Below, piece by piece: positions 1-10,593 of a stretch of 64,000 nucleotides of DNA. The position numbers and the translations under genes were made by a program. Below the pieces are notes generated by a model. That model was given only the letters and a program-made list of their open reading frames with translations. It had not been told where the DNA came from and did not search any database. Origin of the DNA: Allobosea thiooxidans. GTDB taxonomy: Bacteria > Pseudomonadota > Alphaproteobacteria > Rhizobiales > Beijerinckiaceae. The stretch is taken from positions 124,001-188,000 of the forward strand of contig NZ_FUYX01000001.1 in the NCBI RefSeq assembly GCF_900168195.1, read 5' to 3'. How positions within the stretch are numbered: position 1 is the first letter of the stretch; every line of letters begins with the position of its first letter.

Positions 1-1263
1 GCGGCGGTTCAGCAGGTGGTAGAGCACGATCGCGCCGAAGGTCGCGGTGCCGATTCCACCGAGCTCGTAGCCGAAGATCGGCAGCTTCAGGTCGCCGGCG
101 CCAAGAATCAGCGCGGTCGCGACCGTGATCAGATTCTTCGGCTCGGAGAAGTCGACCTTGTTCTCGACCCAGATCCGGCCCGCCGTGGCGGCGATGAGGC
201 CGAAGACCACGACCGCGAGGCCGCCGAGCACCGCGACGGGGATCGTGCCGATCACCGCGCCGAACTTGGGCGAGAAGCCGAGCAGGAGCGCGATGATGCC
301 GGCCGCGACGAAGACCAGCGTCGAATAGACCCGCGTCACCGCCATCACGCCCATGTTCTCGGCATAGGTGGTCACACCCGTGCCGCCGCCCGAGCCGGCG
401 ATCATCGTGCCGAGGCCGTCGGCGAAGAAGCCGCGGCCGATCAGATGGTCGAAATTGCGCCCGGTCATCACCGAGATGCCCTTGATATGCCCGAGATTCT
501 CCGCGACCAGGATGATCGCGACCGGCACGATCAGCGTGATCGCCTTCATCTCGAAGACCGGCGCCACGAATTGCGGCAGGCCGAACCAGGCGGCCGCGCC
601 GATCTTGCCGAAATCGATCGTCGGCGCGCCGAAGCTCGACGCCGTCAGCGCATAGAGGATGTAGGCGGCGAGCCCACCGATCAGCACCGGCAGGCGCTGC
701 GGCAGCCCGCGCCCATAGACGGCGACCAGCGCCACGGCGACGACCGTGAACAACGCGATCCACTTGGTGTAGGGGCTGGCCGAGATCATGCTGATCGCGA
801 CCGAGGTGAGGTTGAGGCCGATCGCTGCCACGACCGCGCCGGTCACCACCGGCGGCAGCAGCGTCTCGATCCAGCGCGTGCCGACGCCCTGCACGATCAC
901 CCCGATCAGCGCATAGACCGCGCCGCAAGCGATGATGCCGCCGAGCGCCACGCCGATATTCGGGTTGGGACCGGAGCCGGCATAGCCCGTCGCCGCGATG
1001 ACGACGCCGATGAAGGCGAAGGAGGAGCCGAGATAGCTCGGCAGCTGCCCGCGGGTGATGACGAAGAACAGCAGCGTCGCGATGCCCGAGAAGAAGATCG
1101 CGACATTCGGGTCGAAGCCCATCAGCACCGGCGCCAGCACGGTCGAGCCGAACATCGCCACGACATGCTGCAGGCCGGCGATCACCGTCTGCCCGGTCGG
1201 CAGCCGCTCGTCCGGCATCACCGCGCCGGAAGTCTTCAGGGTCCAGTTCGGAAAATAGCCCAT
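1..1263 (-). CDS. Uracil/xanthine permease, NCS2 (NAT) family, 3' end cut by window edge
   Basis: Inner-membrane nucleobase:proton symporter of the UraA/RutG type. The frame is open from 1263 to the left edge (421 codons), so only the last residues are missing. It begins MGYFPNWTLK, is hydrophobic throughout with many Gly/Ala-rich membrane segments, and carries the family segment AENLGHIKGISVMTGRN. The start at 1263 is preferred over the in-frame ATG at 1269 because a GGGGAG ribosome site lies 8 bases before 1263 but only 2 before 1269. Uracil is the likely substrate from similarity to RutG, but xanthine or another base cannot be excluded. It shares its strand with leuA, which ends 240 bases upstream. 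Confidence 0.85.
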   Translation of the reverse strand, partial: MGYFPNWTLKTSGAVMPDERLPTGQTVIAGLQHVVAMFGSTVLAPVLMGFDPNVAIFFSGIATLLFFVITRGQLPSYLGSSFAFIGVVIAATGYAGSGPNPNIGVALGGIIACGAVYALIGVIVQGVGTRWIETLLPPVVTGAVVAAIGLNLTSVAISMISASPYTKWIALFTVVAVALVAVYGRGLPQRLPVLIGGLAAYILYALTASSFGAPTIDFGKIGAAAWFGLPQFVAPVFEMKAITLIVPVAIILVAENLGHIKGISVMTGRNFDHLIGRGFFADGLGTMIAGSGGGTGVTTYAENMGVMAVTRVYSTLVFVAAGIIALLLGFSPKFGAVIGTIPVAVLGGLAVVVFGLIAATAGRIWVENKVDFSEPKNLITVATALILGAGDLKLPIFGYELGGIGTATFGAIVLYHLLNRR

Positions 1264-1397
1264 CGGCATCGCTCCCCAGGGTCGCCGGGGGGCGACCGCA
1301 CCGGAAGAGCAGATGAAGGCAAGAAGACGGGCCGCGCCAGATCGCCGCGGCCTCATCCACCGGAATCGATGATCCTCGCGCTATTCCGCCATAGGCC

Positions 1398-1490
1398 CGT
1401 CATGCTCGCCCTTGTGGCGAGCATCCACGTCTCGGACACGGCCTTAGCTGGGTGAAGACGTGGATGGCCGGGACAAGCCCGACCATGACG
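1398..1490. repeat. 93-bp palindromic intergenic repeat, copy A1
   Basis: Near-identical in length and layout to 7414-7506. Outer ends GTCAT (1399-1403) and ATGAC (1485-1489) pair. Each side carries its own hairpin (GCTCGCC-CTTGT-GGCGAGC at 1404-1422; GGCCGGG-ACAAG-CCCGACC at 1466-1484), and an inner 10-bp stem pairs ATCCACGTCT (1423-1432) with AGACGTGGAT (1456-1465). It lies between leuA and the permease gene and could act as a transcript end or mRNA-stabilising structure; no T-run is present. Confidence 0.85.
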
Positions 1491-1503
1491 AGGAATGCGG
1501 TGC

Positions 1504-3066
<1,563 letters not shown>

Positions 3067-3143
3067 GGTCTGCTTCCGGTGTCGGCGCGCCGCACGGTTT
3101 GAAGAGGCGGACGCTTGGTTTGCTGTCGGCGGTTCTCGTCACT

Positions 3144-3185
3144 CCCCTGAGCGCCCAGGCAGCATGCCCGGCCGGCCCTCAGGGG
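3144..3185 (-). promoter_or_regulatory. Attenuator-like hairpin upstream of leuA
   Basis: On the minus strand CCCCTGAG (3185-3178) pairs perfectly with CTCAGGGG (3151-3144), and inside it CCGGGCA pairs with TGCCTGG across a 3-base loop with one G-U pair. The leader-peptide stop codon TGA is inside the first arm, so a ribosome terminating there would open the hairpin while one stalled at the leucine codons would not. No T-run follows, so if it terminates transcription it may be Rho-assisted, or it may act another way. Confidence 0.6.
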
Positions 3186-3250
3186 CAGCTAAGGAGAAGA
3201 AGGCCAAGAAGCGAGAACGGAGCGCGTGCGAGGGGAGCGCGGGCGCACAT
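3179..3250 (-). CDS. leuL: leuA leader peptide (23 aa)
   Basis: Short open frame 112 bases before leuA on the same strand, encoding a 23-residue peptide that ends FSLLGLLLLSCP. Six of its last ten residues are leucine, and five of those six codons are CTT, a rare leucine codon in so GC-rich a genome; the sixth is CTC. Position, leucine run, rare codons and the overlapping hairpin fit a leader peptide that senses leucyl-tRNA supply. Leucine attenuation of leuA is known in proteobacteria; applying it here is an inference. Confidence 0.7.
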   Translation of the reverse strand: MCARAPLARAPFSLLGLLLLSCP

Positions 3251-3481
3251 GCCGACGGTCTGCGCGGTGGCGCAGTCTTTCGTCAGGTCATGGCGGGCGG
3301 TCGAAACCACGGGCGTTCCTCTAATCGACGGGACAGGATGTAACCGAAGGCGGGGGTCCAGCGCAAGCATATGTCGCATGCGGTTGCCGGATCATGACGA
3401 GACGCTGCCGCGGCCTATGATAGGCAACGCCGATTCGGCCGGCTCCCGCGCCGGATCGATGATCCAGGATTCGTATTCGTC

Positions 3482-4123
3482 ATGATGCGCTACCAGAGGC
3501 GCGAGATCGCGCTCGCCGCCTGTTTTTCGGCGCTTGCCGGCTATGTCGACGCACTCGGCTTCATCACGCTCGGCGGCTTCTTCGTCTCCTTCATGACCGG
3601 CAACACGACGCGGCTCGGCATCGAGCTCGCGGGCGGCAGGGCTGGCGGGGCCGCGCTCGCGGGCGGCATCATCGCCCTTTTCGTCAGCGGCGTCGTGCTC
3701 GGCTCCCTCGTCGGCCACGCCACCGGGCGGCAGCGCGCGCCGGCCGTGCTCGGCGTGGTCACGGTGCTGCTCGCCCTGGCGGCACTGCTGGAAACGAGCG
3801 GCGCGGCGCTCCCGGCCGTCGGCCTGCTCGCCGTGGCCATGGGCACGGAGAACGCCGTCTTCCAGCGCGATGGCGAGGTCACGATCGGGCTGACCTACAT
3901 GACAGGCACGCTGGTCAAGATGGGGCAGCGCATCGCCGCCGCCATGCTCGGCGGGCCGAAGCGCGCCTTCCTGCGCCATTTCCTGCTCTGGCTCGGGCTG
4001 ATGGGCGGCGCCTTCCTGGGCGCGGCCGTGCATGGCTGGATCGGCCTGGCGGCCATCTGGCTCGCCGCCGCGGCAGCCGCCGCGATGACGATCGCCGCCA
4101 CCTTCTTCCTGCGCGACGGCTGA
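3482..4123 (+). CDS. DUF1275 (YoaK) family membrane protein
   Basis: Integral membrane protein of 213 residues with about six hydrophobic segments. The N-terminal stretch contains AGYVDALGFI, then FVSFMTGNTT, the signature of DUF1275/YoaK proteins. Function is unknown; some relatives sit near transport or stress genes. It is divergent from leuA, sharing the 231-base region 3251-3481. Two consecutive ATG codons lie at the start and only a weak AGGA precedes them, so the exact start may differ by one codon. Confidence 0.85.
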   Translation: MMRYQRREIALAACFSALAGYVDALGFITLGGFFVSFMTGNTTRLGIELAGGRAGGAALAGGIIALFVSGVVLGSLVGHATGRQRAPAVLGVVTVLLALAALLETSGAALPAVGLLAVAMGTENAVFQRDGEVTIGLTYMTGTLVKMGQRIAAAMLGGPKRAFLRHFLLWLGLMGGAFLGAAVHGWIGLAAIWLAAAAAAAMTIAATFFLRDG

Positions 4124-4251
4124 ACCGCGCCCGGTCCTTTCCCTGACATTGGAGCAATGCTAAGCTTCCCTTACGTCACCCATCGCAATGACGAACGTTC
4201 GCGCAGGTCGGCGCAGCGGAAACGGCAGGACAGGACGCCAGGGAGGCAATC

Positions 4252-4758
4252 ATGCGGCAGGCGATCTTCCGCACGCTCATCGTCATCGGCCTTTCGGCGC
4301 CAACCGCGCTCGCTGCGCAGACCGGGCCGTCGCAGGAGAAGCTGCGGCGCGGCGAGTATCTCGCGACGATCATGGATTGCGCCGGCTGCCATACGCCCGG
4401 CGTCTTTCTGGGGAAGCCGGACATGCAGCGGCCGCTCGCGGGATCCGAGGTCGGCTTCCACATCCCGGGCCTGGGCGTGTTCTTCCCGCCCAACCTCACG
4501 CCCGACCGGGAGACGGGGCTGGGTTCCTGGTCCGAGGCCGACATCGTGAAGGCGGTGCGTCAGGGGGCGCGGCCCGACGGCCGCGTCCTCGCACCCATCA
4601 TGCCCTACAAGAGCTACGGCAGGCTGACCGATGCCGATGCCTCGGCGCTGGTGGCCTATCTCAAGAGTCTCAAGCCGGTCGCGAACCGCGTCCCGGCGAT
4701 CGTCGGCCCCGGTGAGAAGGCGACCGCCCCCCATCTTTCCGTGGTCATGCCGCAATAG
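4252..4758 (+). CDS. Exported c-type cytochrome
   Basis: Periplasmic monohaem cytochrome c of 168 residues. A Sec signal peptide covers about residues 1-22 and ends after ALAA. The haem site CAGCH is at residues 43-47 (C43, C46, H47), and a downstream PIMPYKSYG segment offers a likely methionine ligand before the C-terminal helix LTDADASALVAYLKSL. Class I cytochromes of this kind pass electrons from periplasmic dehydrogenases to oxidases. The redox partner is not visible; the neighbours are an unrelated membrane protein and a lipoprotein. Confidence 0.85.
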   Translation: MRQAIFRTLIVIGLSAPTALAAQTGPSQEKLRRGEYLATIMDCAGCHTPGVFLGKPDMQRPLAGSEVGFHIPGLGVFFPPNLTPDRETGLGSWSEADIVKAVRQGARPDGRVLAPIMPYKSYGRLTDADASALVAYLKSLKPVANRVPAIVGPGEKATAPHLSVVMPQ

Positions 4759-4840
4759 CGGCAGCGCGAGCCGGGCGCGCGATTTCGCTCGCAGCGAGAA
4801 TCAGACATCGTCGCTCCGTCTTGCATCAGCGGAGCTTTCG

Positions 4841-5179
4841 ATGCGCCACCTGCCCGTCCTCGCACTCGCCGCGATCCTGCTTTCGGCCTGCCAGACGCCG
4901 ACGGCCAGCACGCCCCCTGCCCCGCCGCCGGAGCAGGCTGCACCCGGCGTGACGCCGAACACCTTCCGCATGCCGACGGGCACCGGCTGCTCCGGCGAGG
5001 TCGAGCGCTTCCAGGCGGTGATCGACAACGATCTCGCCACCGGACACACGACCAAGGGCGTGCATACGCGCGTCAGCGGCGAGATTTCGCGGGCCCGCTC
5101 GACCTGCTCGGCCGGCAACGATGCCGGCGCCATCGGCCAGATCCGCGCGACCAAGGCGAGGTTCGGCTATCCGGGCTGA
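4841..5179 (+). CDS. Small predicted lipoprotein
   Basis: Encodes 112 residues. The N-terminus is a lipoprotein signal with a lipobox LSAC, so Cys at about residue 19 would be lipidated. A Pro/Ala-rich linker follows and then a compact domain with two cysteines (GTGCSGE and RSTCSAG) that could form a disulfide. No function recognised. The longer in-frame opening upstream lacks a signal sequence, so the ATG at 4841 is chosen. Its 3' end overlaps the convergent sulfate-permease gene by 13 bases. Confidence 0.75.
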   Translation: MRHLPVLALAAILLSACQTPTASTPPAPPPEQAAPGVTPNTFRMPTGTGCSGEVERFQAVIDNDLATGHTTKGVHTRVSGEISRARSTCSAGNDAGAIGQIRATKARFGYPG

Positions 5180-6903
5180 GGCTCGGCCTCGCCCTCCGCT
5201 CCGGCGCGGTCGATCCGCGCATGGACCGCGGCCACGGCCTCGGTCACCGAGGCGACGAAGCGCACCCGCGGCCGCCTGATGCCGTGGATCAGCAGCGTGC
5301 GGCGCACGGCCCGGGTCGCCCCGGCGACATAGACGACCACGCTCTGCCGGTTCGCCTTGCGCACGAAGCCCTCGAGCGTCGCGGCGCCGGTCGAATCGAG
5401 CAGCGAAACCGCCGAGAGATCGACGACATAGGCCCTGGGCGCCTCGCCGATCCGGTCGAGCGCCGCGCCCACCGCCGCCGCCGCGCCGAAGAAGAAGGCG
5501 CCCGATATCCGCACCACCACCACGTCTGGGTCCGTCGCGGGCGCGGCATCGTAGGGCTTGCGCCGGTCGCCATTGGCCGTGTCGGCCCGGTCCTCATCCG
5601 TCATCGGCTTGCCGTTCTCGACGGCGACCGTCTGGGCCATGCGGTGCAGGAAGAGCAGCGCGCTGACGACGAAGCCGGCGACGATGCCCGTGCTCAGGTC
5701 GACGAAGATCACCAGCAGGAAGGTCACGAGCAACACCACCGCATCGCCGCGCGAAGCGCGGATCAGCGTCGCGAACTCATGCTTCTCGGCCATGTTCCAG
5801 GCGACGATCGCGAGCACGCCGGCGAGCGCCGCCAGCGGGATGTAGGAGGCGAGCGGTGCCGCCACGAGCATGAACAGCAGCAGGAAGACCGAATGCAGCA
5901 TGCCTGAAACCGGCCCGCGCGCACCGGAACGGACATTGGTGGCGGTACGCGCGATATTGCCGGTGACGCAGATGCCGCCGAACAGCGGCGAGGCGATGTT
6001 GGCAAGGCCTTGCGCCACCAGCTCGCAATTGGAACGGTGCCGCCGTCCGGTCATCGAATCCGCCACCACCGCCGAAAGCAGGCTCTCGATGCAGCCAAGC
6101 AATGTGAAGGAGAGCGCGTTCGGCAGCACCGCCACGATCTTCTCCCAGGACATCGCCGGCAGTTGCGGCAGAGGCAGCGTCTGCGGGATGCCGCCGAAGC
6201 GCGTGCCGATGGTCTCGACCGGCGCGCCGACGAGCGCCGCCCCCGCCGCCGCGACCGAAACGGCGATGATGAAGGCCGGCCAATGCGGCCGCAGGCGGCG
6301 CAGCAGCAGGATATGGCCGACGGTGACGGCGGTGATCACGATCGCCGCAGGGCTCGCCGTCGGCAGCGCCCCGGCGAGCGCCGCGAGCTTCGGCAGGAGC
6401 GGCCCCGGCTCGGCCGCGAGCGTGAGCCCGAGCAGGTCCTTGATCTGGCTGGCGAAGATGATGACCGCGATGCCGGCCGTGAACCCGACCGTGACCGGAT
6501 AGGGGATGTACTTGATGAAGGTGCCGAGCCCGAGCAGGCCGACCGCCGCCAGCATCAGGCCGGAGAGGAAGGTGGCGAGCAGCAGGCCATCGAGCCCATG
6601 CTGCGCCACGCAGGCCGCGACCAGCACGATGAAAGCGCCGGCCGGCCCGCCGATCTGGAAGCGGCTGCCGCCCAGCGCCGAGACGATGAAGCCGCCGATG
6701 ATCGAGGTGTAGAGCCCCCGGTCGGGCGTGACGCCCGAGGCGATGGCGATCGCCATGGAGAGCGGCAGCGCCACGATGGCGACCGTCAGCCCGGAGATCG
6801 CGTCGGCTCTGAGATGGCCCAGGCCGTAGCCTTCGCGCAGGACGGTCAGCAGCTTGGGGGTGTAGAGCTCGACGAAGCTGGGCTTGATGCTCGTGGCGGC
6901 CAT
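5167..6903 (-). CDS. SulP-family anion permease with STAS domain
   Basis: Inner-membrane transporter of 578 residues. The N-terminal Sulfate_transp domain has the family pattern GLTVAIVALPLSMA near residue 40 and about 10-12 membrane segments; a STAS domain occupies the last ~110 residues. SulP proteins move sulfate, bicarbonate or other anions; the substrate is not readable here. An ATG at 6903 with a GGAAAGGG site before it fits better than the longer opening. An XRE-type regulator gene ends 88 bases upstream on the same strand and may be co-transcribed. Confidence 0.88.
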   Translation of the reverse strand: MAATSIKPSFVELYTPKLLTVLREGYGLGHLRADAISGLTVAIVALPLSMAIAIASGVTPDRGLYTSIIGGFIVSALGGSRFQIGGPAGAFIVLVAACVAQHGLDGLLLATFLSGLMLAAVGLLGLGTFIKYIPYPVTVGFTAGIAVIIFASQIKDLLGLTLAAEPGPLLPKLAALAGALPTASPAAIVITAVTVGHILLLRRLRPHWPAFIIAVSVAAAGAALVGAPVETIGTRFGGIPQTLPLPQLPAMSWEKIVAVLPNALSFTLLGCIESLLSAVVADSMTGRRHRSNCELVAQGLANIASPLFGGICVTGNIARTATNVRSGARGPVSGMLHSVFLLLFMLVAAPLASYIPLAALAGVLAIVAWNMAEKHEFATLIRASRGDAVVLLVTFLLVIFVDLSTGIVAGFVVSALLFLHRMAQTVAVENGKPMTDEDRADTANGDRRKPYDAAPATDPDVVVVRISGAFFFGAAAAVGAALDRIGEAPRAYVVDLSAVSLLDSTGAATLEGFVRKANRQSVVVYVAGATRAVRRTLLIHGIRRPRVRFVASVTEAVAAVHARIDRAGAEGEAEPQPG

Positions 6904-6991
6904 GACGACCCTTTCCTCTGCCACCTCGGAGCGGGTTCGTCGGCCGGATCGCGGTCGGCGCCGCTCTGTCGCAACGGGTTCCGGCGGGCGA

Positions 6992-7243
6992 TCACGGAGG
7001 CGCCTTGAGGCGGACGCCGCGCCCCCCGCCGCCGCTGGCCGCATTCTCCCCGATCAGCACGACACCGGCGCGGTCGAGCGCCTCGACGACGCGCGTCAGC
7101 GATTCGATCATGCCGCGCACCGTGCCGTTGCTGCGCTCCATGCGCTGGATCGTCGGCAGGGAGACGCCCGCCATCTCGGCAAGCTGGCGCTGGTCGATCC
7201 CGAGCATCGCCCGGGCAGCTCGCATCTGCGCAGCGGTCATCAT
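6992..7243 (-). CDS. XRE-family transcriptional regulator
   Basis: 83-residue DNA-binding protein made almost wholly of a Cro/C1-type helix-turn-helix: MRAARAMLGIDQRQLAEMAG forms the first helices, then VSLPTIQRMERSNG with the recognition helix. The C-terminal part (VVEALDRAGVVLIGE) is typical of small chromosomal XRE regulators. It lies just upstream of the SulP gene, suggesting local control. Two ATGs (7243, 7240) are in tandem. Confidence 0.85.
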   Translation of the reverse strand: MMTAAQMRAARAMLGIDQRQLAEMAGVSLPTIQRMERSNGTVRGMIESLTRVVEALDRAGVVLIGENAASGGGGRGVRLKAPP

Positions 7244-7578
7244 GAGCCGGCTCGCATCGCTGGGACGTCGACATGAATATACCGGCCATCCGTACTGACG
7301 TCCACGACATCAGCTTTAGGAGGTGAGAGGTGAACGTTTTGGCGCAGGCCGCGACCTCTGTGGCTTCGCGCTGTCTAGCGCCCGGAGCACATGAACAGCG
7401 CCGCGCTCAACCTCGTCATGCTCGCCCTTGTGGCGAGCATCCACGTCTTGAACACCACATGGCAGTGATGAAGACGTGGATGGTCGGGACAAGCCCGACC
7501 ATGACGGCAAGCGTCGCGGCCTTGGATTCGGGCCTCCGCGCTGCCCGGAATGACCGATCGTCGGTCCTGCCAGGAGGG
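7244..7578. other. Intergenic region between XRE regulator and M3 peptidase
   Basis: 335 bases holding the promoter side of the XRE gene and repeat copy A2 (7414-7506). No other convincing coding sequence was seen; short open frames here have no ribosome site and cross the palindrome. Confidence 0.6.
7414..7506. repeat. 93-bp palindromic intergenic repeat, copy A2
   Basis: Second copy of the element at 1398-1490, same length. The side hairpin GGTCGGG-ACAAG-CCCGACC is perfect here, whereas A1 has one mismatch. The inner stem ATCCACGTCT/AGACGTGGAT is conserved, while the unpaired centre between the stems differs, as expected if structure rather than sequence is kept. It lies downstream of the M3 peptidase gene. 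Confidence 0.85.
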
Positions 7579-9666
7579 TTACCCGGCCAGCCCCCGCTTC
7601 TCCAGCAGCGCATCCGGCGTCGGCAGGCGCCCGCGGAAGAGCGTGTAGGCTTCCGCCGCATCGCGGGTGTCGCCGGCCGCATAGATGTAGCGCTTCAGCT
7701 TTTCCGCCACGGCGGCCGAGAACACGTCGCCCGCCTCGGTGAAGGCGTTGAAGGCGTCGGCATCCATCACCTCGGACCAGAGATAGCTGTAGTAGCCGGC
7801 CGAATAGCCGTCGCCGGAGAAGACATGCGTGAAATGCGGCGTGCGGTGGCGCATGATGATCTCGGCCGGCATGCCGAGGCGCGCGAGTTCCGCCGCCTCG
7901 AAGGCGAGCGGATCGATCTGCGCAGGTTCCTCCAGCGAATGGAAGGCGAGATCGACCAGCGCCGAGGAGGTGTACTCCACCGTGGCGAAGCCCTGGTTGA
8001 AGGTCTGCGCCTTCTCGATCTTCTCGATCAGCGCCTCGGGGATCGGCTCAGCCGTCTCGGCATGGTGGCAGTATTCCCGCATCACCTCGCGCGTCAGGAA
8101 CCAGTGCTCGTAGAGCTGGGAAGGCAGCTCTACGAAATCGCGCGCCACCGCCGTGCCGGCGAGCGAGCCGTAGGTCACGTCCGAGAGCAGGCCGTGCAGC
8201 GCATGGCCGAACTCGTGGAAGAGCGTGCGCGCATCGTCGAGCGAGAGCAGGGCCGGCTTGCCCTCGGCCGGCTTCGCGAAATTGCAGACATTGACGATGA
8301 TCGGCCGGGTCTCGCCGTCGAGCTTGCGCTGACCGCGGAAGGCGCTCATCCAGGCGCCCGAGCGCTTCGACGAACGGGCGAAATAATCGCCGATGAACAG
8401 GCCGATATGGCGCCTGGTGGTGGCCTCCGTGACCTCGAAGATGCGGACGTCGGGATGGTAGCCGGCGAGTTCCGGCCGCTCGGCGAAGGAGAGCCCGAAC
8501 AGCTTGCCGGCGACGTCGAAGGCCGCCTGCCGGACGCGATCGAGCTGGAGATACTGCTTCAGCACGGCCTCATCGAGCGCATAGGTCTTCTGCCTGACCT
8601 TCTCCGCATAGTGGCGCCAGTCCCAGGGACGGATCGGCCCGTTCTCGCCCTCGTCCTGGGCGAGCGCCGCGAGATCGGCCGCCTCGCGCGCCGCGCGCGC
8701 CTTGGCCGGCTTCCAGACCAGCTCGAGCAGGTCGCGCACATGCTCCGGCGTCTTCGCCATGGCGTCGTCGAGCTTGAAATGCGCGAAGGTCGGATAGCCC
8801 AGCAGCCTCGCCTTCTCGGCCCTGAGCTTCACCATCTCGGCGACGATGGCGCGGTTGTCGCTCTCCCCACCGTTCTCGCCGCGCTTGCTCCAGGCGATGA
8901 AGGCCTCCTCGCGCAGGTCGCGACGGGTCGAGAAGGTCAGGAAGGGCTCGATGATCGAGCGCGACAGCGTCACCGCATGCTGGCCCGGCTTGCCACGATC
9001 GGCCGCGGCGCGCGCCATCGCCGCCTTCAGGAATTCCGGCAGGCCGGCAAGCCCGGCTTGGTCCGCGATGAACAGCGCATAGGAGGATTCGTCCTTGAGC
9101 ACGTTCTGGCTGAACTGGGTGCCGAGGCCCGCCAGCCGCTCATTGATCGCCGCCAGCCGCTTCTTGTCCTCGGGTCCGAGCTTGGCGCCCGAGCGGATGA
9201 AGCCCTTGTAGCTGCGCTCCAGCAGCCGCGCCTGCTCGGCGTCGAGGCCAAGCGCATCGCGCTTCGTATTGACCGCGTCGACCCGGGCGAAGAGGCCCTC
9301 ATCCATCATGATCGCCGACCAGTGCCGCGAGGTGATCGGCGACATCTCGCGCTCGATCGCCTGCAGCGCCTCGTTCGTGTCGGCGCCGGTCAGGTTGTAG
9401 AACACGCCGCCTACGCGGGAGAGCGCGCGGCCCGCCCGCTCCAGCGCCTCGATCGTATTGGCGAAGTCGGGCGCCGCCTTGTCGGCGACGATCGCCGCGA
9501 TCTCGGCCTTGTGCTTGGCCAGCGCCGCATCGAAGGCGGGGCGGATATGCTCGGGCTTGATCGCCGCGAAGGGCGGCAGGCGGAAAGGCGTCTCCCAGCG
9601 CGCGGCGAAGGGGTTTTCGGCCGGCAATGCAAGGGCTTCGGGATAGGCGGTCTCGGGAGATGTCAT
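7579..9666 (-). CDS. M3-family oligopeptidase (peptidyl-dipeptidase Dcp type)
   Basis: Cytoplasmic zinc metallopeptidase of 695 residues that cleaves short peptides. The zinc-binding helix HEFGHALHG is in the C-terminal half, with the third ligand expected in the following helix pair. The N-terminus NPFAARWETPFRLPPFAAIKPEHIRPAFDAAL matches the Dcp/OpdA start. The ATG at 9666 opens a protein of usual length; a longer opening would run into the upstream repeat. No signal peptide. It is flanked by palindromic repeats on both sides, so it is probably monocistronic. Confidence 0.9.
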   Translation of the reverse strand: MTSPETAYPEALALPAENPFAARWETPFRLPPFAAIKPEHIRPAFDAALAKHKAEIAAIVADKAAPDFANTIEALERAGRALSRVGGVFYNLTGADTNEALQAIEREMSPITSRHWSAIMMDEGLFARVDAVNTKRDALGLDAEQARLLERSYKGFIRSGAKLGPEDKKRLAAINERLAGLGTQFSQNVLKDESSYALFIADQAGLAGLPEFLKAAMARAAADRGKPGQHAVTLSRSIIEPFLTFSTRRDLREEAFIAWSKRGENGGESDNRAIVAEMVKLRAEKARLLGYPTFAHFKLDDAMAKTPEHVRDLLELVWKPAKARAAREAADLAALAQDEGENGPIRPWDWRHYAEKVRQKTYALDEAVLKQYLQLDRVRQAAFDVAGKLFGLSFAERPELAGYHPDVRIFEVTEATTRRHIGLFIGDYFARSSKRSGAWMSAFRGQRKLDGETRPIIVNVCNFAKPAEGKPALLSLDDARTLFHEFGHALHGLLSDVTYGSLAGTAVARDFVELPSQLYEHWFLTREVMREYCHHAETAEPIPEALIEKIEKAQTFNQGFATVEYTSSALVDLAFHSLEEPAQIDPLAFEAAELARLGMPAEIIMRHRTPHFTHVFSGDGYSAGYYSYLWSEVMDADAFNAFTEAGDVFSAAVAEKLKRYIYAAGDTRDAAEAYTLFRGRLPTPDALLEKRGLAG

Positions 9667-9728
9667 CGGGGCACTTTCACGGAGCGGACGGGATCGGGCG
9701 GGCCTGGAACCCGATTTGGAATTGTCAG

Positions 9729-9846
9729 CCCTCATCCTGAGGAGCCGCGAAAGCGGCGTCTCGAAGGATGCTCCAGAAGGTTCCGGAGTCTCCTGGAGCA
9801 TCCTTCGAGACACCATTCCCTTGGGAATGGCTCCTCAGGATGAGGG
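9729..9846. repeat. 118-bp four-arm palindromic repeat (family B)
   Basis: Outer 18-bp perfect stem 9729-9746/9829-9846; side hairpins GCCGC-GAAA-GCGGC (9744-9757) and CCATTCCC/GGGAATGG (9813-9830); inner 18-bp perfect stem 9758-9775/9794-9811. This is an almost ideal cruciform. It lies between the nudix and M3 peptidase genes. Confidence 0.85.
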
Positions 9847-9870
9847 CTTCACCAACCTCCAAATCGGCTT

Positions 9871-10593
9871 TCAGCCCGCCTGGAAGATATGTGCGAGATA
9901 GCGGCGCATGAAGGGCGGCATGTCGTGCTTTTCGGTCTCGGCGAGATCGCGCACGATGACGATGTCGGACAGCTCCTCCTCGTCGAGATGCTGCATCCGC
10001 TCGAGCATCAGCGCGCGCGCCTCCTCCGCCGGCAGGTCGATGCCGACCTCGCGCATGAAGGCGATGCGGCCCTGCTCGATCACCGCCGTCCAGCCCTCGC
10101 CCACGCCGAGTTCCTCGACGCGCAGGCCCGTCTCCTCGCCGAGCTCGCGGGTGACGCTGCCGGCGAGGTCGAGCGTGCCGTCGGGACGGGCGTCCTCGCG
10201 GTCGGGCGTGCCGGCGGCGAAATAGACCTTGCCCGCATTGGCGGTGTGGTCGCCCATCTTCCCGCAGAGGAAGGCACCGTCATTGGCTCTCAGCGCCGCC
10301 ATGGCGAAGCCGTTGCGGATGACCGGGCCGGGATGGCCGGCGTCGCGCCAGGTCATGAAGGCGGCATAGTCGGCCTCGAAATAGCCGGCCTCGAATACGC
10401 CATCGCGGATCGCGGCGCGGTGCTGCAGCATGATGCGGCCGTTGAACATCGCCGGCTTGCCCGCGCTGATCCGCGCCCAATGCGCCTCGATCCTTTCGGC
10501 ATTGTCGCGCGCGAACCCCCAGTCATAGGGCTCGACCCTCGCCTCGACCCGCGACAGCCGGACGATCGTGCCGTTCTCGACGCCCTCGCTCAC
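9871..10593 (-). CDS. NUDIX hydrolase
   Basis: 240-residue hydrolase of nucleoside-diphosphate-linked compounds. The core REUxEExGU part of the Nudix box is present as RELGEETGL at about residue 145, which supplies the Mg2+ ligands. The Glu normally eight residues before the Arg is replaced by Leu, so the box is not fully canonical. Start is GTG, overlapping the phzF-like stop codon as GTGA, so the two are translationally coupled in the pdxY-nuclease-phzF-nudix operon. Substrate unknown. Confidence 0.8.
   Translation of the reverse strand: MSEGVENGTIVRLSRVEARVEPYDWGFARDNAERIEAHWARISAGKPAMFNGRIMLQHRAAIRDGVFEAGYFEADYAAFMTWRDAGHPGPVIRNGFAMAALRANDGAFLCGKMGDHTANAGKVYFAAGTPDREDARPDGTLDLAGSVTRELGEETGLRVEELGVGEGWTAVIEQGRIAFMREVGIDLPAEEARALMLERMQHLDEEELSDIVIVRDLAETEKHDMPPFMRRYLAHIFQAG

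Noticed and set aside
16-1455. 479-codon plus-strand open frame
   Set aside because: Arg/Asp/His-rich low-complexity translation antisense to the NCS2 permease; a typical GC-rich shadow.
3392-4033. 213-codon minus-strand frame
   Set aside because: Antisense to the DUF1275 gene; charged low-complexity sequence.
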